Source of the DNA: Nymphaea colorata
Taxonomy: Eukaryota > Streptophyta > Magnoliopsida > Nymphaeales > Nymphaeaceae
Direction of reading: 5' to 3'
DNA length: 64,000 nucleotides
Assembly: GCF_008831285.2 (NCBI RefSeq)
Contig: NC_045143.1
Location: 18,255,655-18,319,654 of the forward strand
The notes under the pieces are model-generated. The model had not been told where the DNA came from, made no database searches, and was given only the letters and a program-made list of their open reading frames with translations. The translations under genes were made by a program, and so were the position numbers. Shown in pieces: positions 60,719 through 64,000 of the stretch. Positions within the stretch are counted from its first letter, which is position 1. Each line of letters opens with the position of its first letter.

Positions 60719-60835
60719 TTCAGAAGGCGCCATAGCAACGAGGTGAACTGTTGCTCTTCTTCAAATAGCATAGGCACTTTGAGATCCCGGTGGTAGCTTG
60801 CAGCCTGATAAGCAGTTGGTGGAACCAGCATCAGC
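60719..60835 (-). pseudogene. Isolated exon-like block, 39 codons
   Basis: Bounded on the minus strand by an acceptor (CAAATGCAG) and a consensus donor (GTAAGC). The frame is fully open and reads LMLVPPTAYQAASYHRDLK then VPMLFEEEQQFTSLLWRLL. Composition is protein-like. I do not recognise the family and found no partner exons nearby. It may be a captured or orphaned exon. Confidence 0.45.
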
Positions 60836-61699
60836 CTGCATTTGATTTAGACCTATTCTAAACTTATGCATCGCTTAATTTATTGAACCAGATTCCTTGC
60901 TTCATATCAATCGGACTACATCACTCATATACATATCAATGACATTTTTTATTTTATAATTAAAACAGAAGACCTTGCACATCCTTGTAAAACTCGAATT
61001 GGGCTTTTTTCTCTACTTTTAGTTGGCGAAGTGAAAGGTTGCTAATGAGTCACATCTAGTTCTTAGTGACGCATATGTAGATGATGCAACCAATTGGGTG
61101 AAATATCACTAGCCAAGGTTGGAAATTGAGCCCAGTTGGGTTTGGACGCACGTAATTGATCTATAAACGTCATGGTGGTAGACTAGTACTACATCTACTG
61201 GCTTCCTAACTTCATCCAACCCACTTAATAAATAGGTGCCTAATGGCTCCCACCTACATCTCTCTCTAGCTACCAAACACTTTATACTTGTGGTAGAGGA
61301 AACAGCGTTTGATTCGTGGAATAATTTGAAAACGTTTGGTTAACAGATTATGATGGAGCAATGTGGAAGCCCGACCTATTGCAAGTGATTGCTGCTTCCC
61401 GCTTTTGGAGGCAGAGAATGTGGTCATGAATTTGGGAAAAAAAGAAAAGAAAAGAAAGAACTATGATGTACTCTATCAGGTGATCATGTCGCCCAATACT
61501 TAAAAGGAAAAATTGCAAAGTTCGAGCACTGGAACCAATCAAGTCTTTGTGAGGCTTTACTTTATAGGAGGGACATCAATCATGAAATTGAGAAATAAGT
61601 TCTTAAATTTTGATCCAACCAGAGTGGACGAAGTACTGGACAAAGGAAGCACAAAACCAGGTACCAATCTAGCGAGCAACAGGAACCCACGAAAAAAAG
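60836..61699. other. Non-coding DNA, no gene recognised
   Basis: No domain, repeat structure or splice-supported frame was found. Confidence 0.5.
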
Positions 61700-62058
61700 G
61701 AAACAAATTAGGGTTTATAAGTCCTCAACCAATTTAAAAGGGGTACTCCCGCCATTCTACAGCTAAAGCAGCAACAAGAAGTTTGGCTGACCCGATCGTA
61801 GAAGTGAAATTTATCTTGCAAAAGGTCCAAAATTTCATGCAAGCAGGTGCAACAAATTGAAGTATTGCTTTCCTTTAAAAAATTCTTGTCACACTCTTCT
61901 TGGAACACACACCTGTTGCGGATGGTCCACAGTTGCCAGATGACAAGATGGAAAGTCATCTTCCAACATTGAGTCATCCACCCAGTGGTCAAGAGAATGC
62001 CAAAATCCTTGAGAATCTCAGATTTACTGTATTTAAAGGTCAGGACTGACATTACCAA
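61700..62058 (-). mobile_element. 5'-truncated LINE tail
   Basis: The minus-strand open frame of 116 codons contains MTFHLVIWQLWTIRNRCVFQ, the tryptophan-rich block after the zinc finger of plant LINE ORF2, followed by a divergent tail. The start methionine is incidental. It belongs to a different subfamily from the tail at 14,105-14,450. Confidence 0.75.
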
Positions 62059-62215
62059 AAAGATAAAGACTGTCTTGAAAGGTCGATTCTTCTTGAAAGG
62101 TCAAGACTGTCTTGAAATCAGTACTTACCTTACCAAAAAGATAAATACTTTCTTTAAAGGTCAGGACTGATTCTTCTTGAAAGATGAAGACTGTTTTGAA
62201 AGGTCAAGACTCATT
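62030..62215. repeat. Short degenerate tandem repeat
   Basis: Units of TTGAAAGGTCAAGACTGTCT and ACCAAAAAGATAAAGACT alternate four to five times. It overlaps the upstream edge of the LINE tail. Confidence 0.75.
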
Positions 62216-62219
62216 TGTA

Positions 62220-62990
62220 TATGTCTTGATAGCATAATTCATGAATTTGAGAATCATCTTGCCAATGTGTTCATCAAACAGGTGACTATTAATTGATGAA
62301 AAGGTACTGCAATAAGATTTTTATTTTGCTTCTAATGGAAAATGTTTGCCCATTTTTGATGGATTGACAAACTAATCCGTATCGGAAGATTGCTAGAACA
62401 AGTAAGCTGCTGGCATTCATATAGCCGTCAATCTATGAAGTCTTGTTTTTCAAATACATATATAGATCCTTACCAGTAAGTAATTTTTAATTTGCGTGTG
62501 CCCATCTTACTTGACTTTGACAATCTGCTTTTGCTCTCGTACATAGACAAGTAGTGCTGATACTGCTGCTGAAGCGATTTAACATCTTTTGGTTGGTCGG
62601 TACTATTTTTAAAATAATGCAGAAGCACTTGAAATTAAGAGTACTTGGGTTATAATAAAACTAGGATGGTGACTTTTTAGGAATCACTCTGAAGTTATTT
62701 GTACTTTTGGGAAGTCATGTGGCCTCGACCAGTCTACACCGAAACATGGTTCTTCAATTGGTTAAATTAAGATGAATATCAGGTTGGTCCGGACGGACTT
62801 TGTTAATATACCTGTGCACGGGAACACACGCAAGGCAAGAAATAGCTTTTTTGCTGAAAAGAACCGTCACAGGTCGTGACCAACAAAAGTAAATTCAAAT
62901 TAACCTAAAAAAATGTTGATGGGGTTCCGTCACGATCTACATTGATCATATTCACTTGAGAACTTAATGTTTTCTAATATTGTCACAGAG
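62220..62990. other. Non-coding DNA, no gene recognised
   Basis: No supported feature. Confidence 0.5.
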
Positions 62991-62991
62991 A

Positions 62992-62997
<6 letters not shown>

Positions 62998-63027
<30 letters not shown>

Positions 63028-63133
63028 AAAAGAGAGAGCCGATAAAATGGAAATATATAACAAAATCTGGGGACAAGAGGTCCCCTAAATACAAAAAGAA
63101 AGAGAGAGAAAGAGAAAGAGAGAGAGAGAGAGA
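62998..63133. mobile_element. LINE 3' end scrap within GA microsatellites
   Basis: (GA)n at about 62,998-63,022 and 63,100-63,133 flank AACAAAATCTGGGGACAAGA and the following CCCCTAAATACAAAAA (63,060-63,097). This is the complement of the LINE family 3' end seen at 14,130-14,165, so it is a tiny 5'-truncated minus-strand LINE insertion. Confidence 0.6.
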
Positions 63134-64000
63134 TTTATAAGTGAGAGGATTAACATAGGAACCATTGTTCTGCCATTTTCAGTAGAGTGGTTTTTTTCCT
63201 TTTTCTATAAGTCATCGTTTTGAATTTCATATTTACCCTTATAATGGGGGAGTCTTCTGTTTTACAATCAATCGTATTTGTGTCATTTCGGGTTTGTAAC
63301 TTGCAGTCTCATTTTAGGAGCCTAACATACAAAACGTTACCGCTAGGGTGCTATTATAGCCTGCACTCTACTTTTTAGGTAGAGAGTTGAAGGCAAAAGG
63401 TGTTTCATGTTCCTTTATCAATATCTACCATTTCATGTTTGCTTAAGGAAATTATTAGTACATTAGATTTTTTATGGAATCAAGCACACGAGAGCTCTCC
63501 TAGCCCTTACTTGGCAGCTTTCATGATAAATATAAGCAAGAATAATATGTGAATTATAGGTCAACAGACCGAGTAAGAGTGCTTGTTAACGACTGAAAAG
63601 CAAGCGATCAAGTCAAGTGATGCAGTGTAGCTTCCCATCAAGATATGGATGCCGAGAATTTGAGGAATCACTAAATGACATTCTCTATTTTTTCCCTATA
63701 AATTTTCAAATGTAGGAGGACTAGCTACATGTTTCCGTCTTTCAAAAGGAAGGCCACAAGTTCCCAAACTTAAAGGGAAGCTAACCCTCAAGATAAGAAA
63801 GGAGAGAATATAAGCATTCAAGAAATCCCAGGACTCATAATTCTTCTTCGATGTCTTTAAGTCAATTGATGCTTATCCATGCCCAGTAGGATAACTTGCG
63901 GAGAACCATTAAGTTAGAACGACCTGAAAATAGCTTTTAATTACCAGTTGAAATTAGTTGTTTATTGGGTACTTGTGTTTAATGCATATTAATATGGATC
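63134..64000. other. Non-coding DNA to the window end
   Basis: No gene, domain or repeat structure recognised. Confidence 0.5.

Overview
The window looks like nuclear DNA of a flowering plant. The evidence is plant-type L1 LINEs with a CCHC-like reverse-transcriptase-associated zinc finger, tRNA-derived SINE heads, MITEs with target-site duplications, a Ty1/copia element, a Ty3/gypsy element with a tRNA-iMet primer site, integrated caulimovirid (pararetrovirus) sequence, and pieces of polyamine oxidase and Pumilio genes that resemble plant family members. I cannot name the species. There is no intact host protein-coding gene: almost everything is transposable-element, viral or captured-gene debris, carrying stops and frameshifts.

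Layout. 1-2,990: a SINE head, a direct repeat, CT/TA/GA microsatellites and a 416-bp MITE with a 7-bp target duplication. 3,000-9,060: a degenerate LINE on the minus strand (ORF1, endonuclease, RT, zinc finger), broken in its endonuclease by a second element. 9,060-12,700: non-coding DNA, a second SINE-like unit and microsatellites. 12,700-18,000: two roughly 1-kb direct repeats bracket a LINE tail, a polyamine oxidase fragment and a Pumilio fragment, a structure that suggests gene-fragment capture. 18,100-24,850: a MITE-like unit, a copia element on the minus strand that lacks its 5' part, and a candidate solo LTR. 26,049-26,375: a hAT-like MITE with an 8-bp duplication.

26,690-36,840: a plus-strand LINE fragment interrupted in its zinc-finger region by a complete LTR retrotransposon (28,189-36,241, target duplication CCATG). 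That element has two LTRs of about 3.2 kb but only 1.67 kb of internal sequence. It keeps gag and the last part of integrase and has lost protease, RT, RNase H and most of integrase. 36,980-43,210: LTR-like sequence, several exon-like blocks of an unrecognised gene and the 3' end of another gypsy element.

43,245-59,220: an endogenous pararetrovirus cluster. Copies A and B lie on the plus strand in head-to-tail order. Copy C, itself a mosaic, is inverted. All are decayed. The layout (polyprotein, then a downstream ORF whose start overlaps the RNase H stop, TA-rich neighbourhood, repeated terminal region and a Met-tRNA primer site) is closest to what is known of florendoviruses, but the genus is an inference. 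59,220-64,000: long CT/TA microsatellites, one exon-like block, a LINE tail, a short tandem repeat and non-coding DNA.
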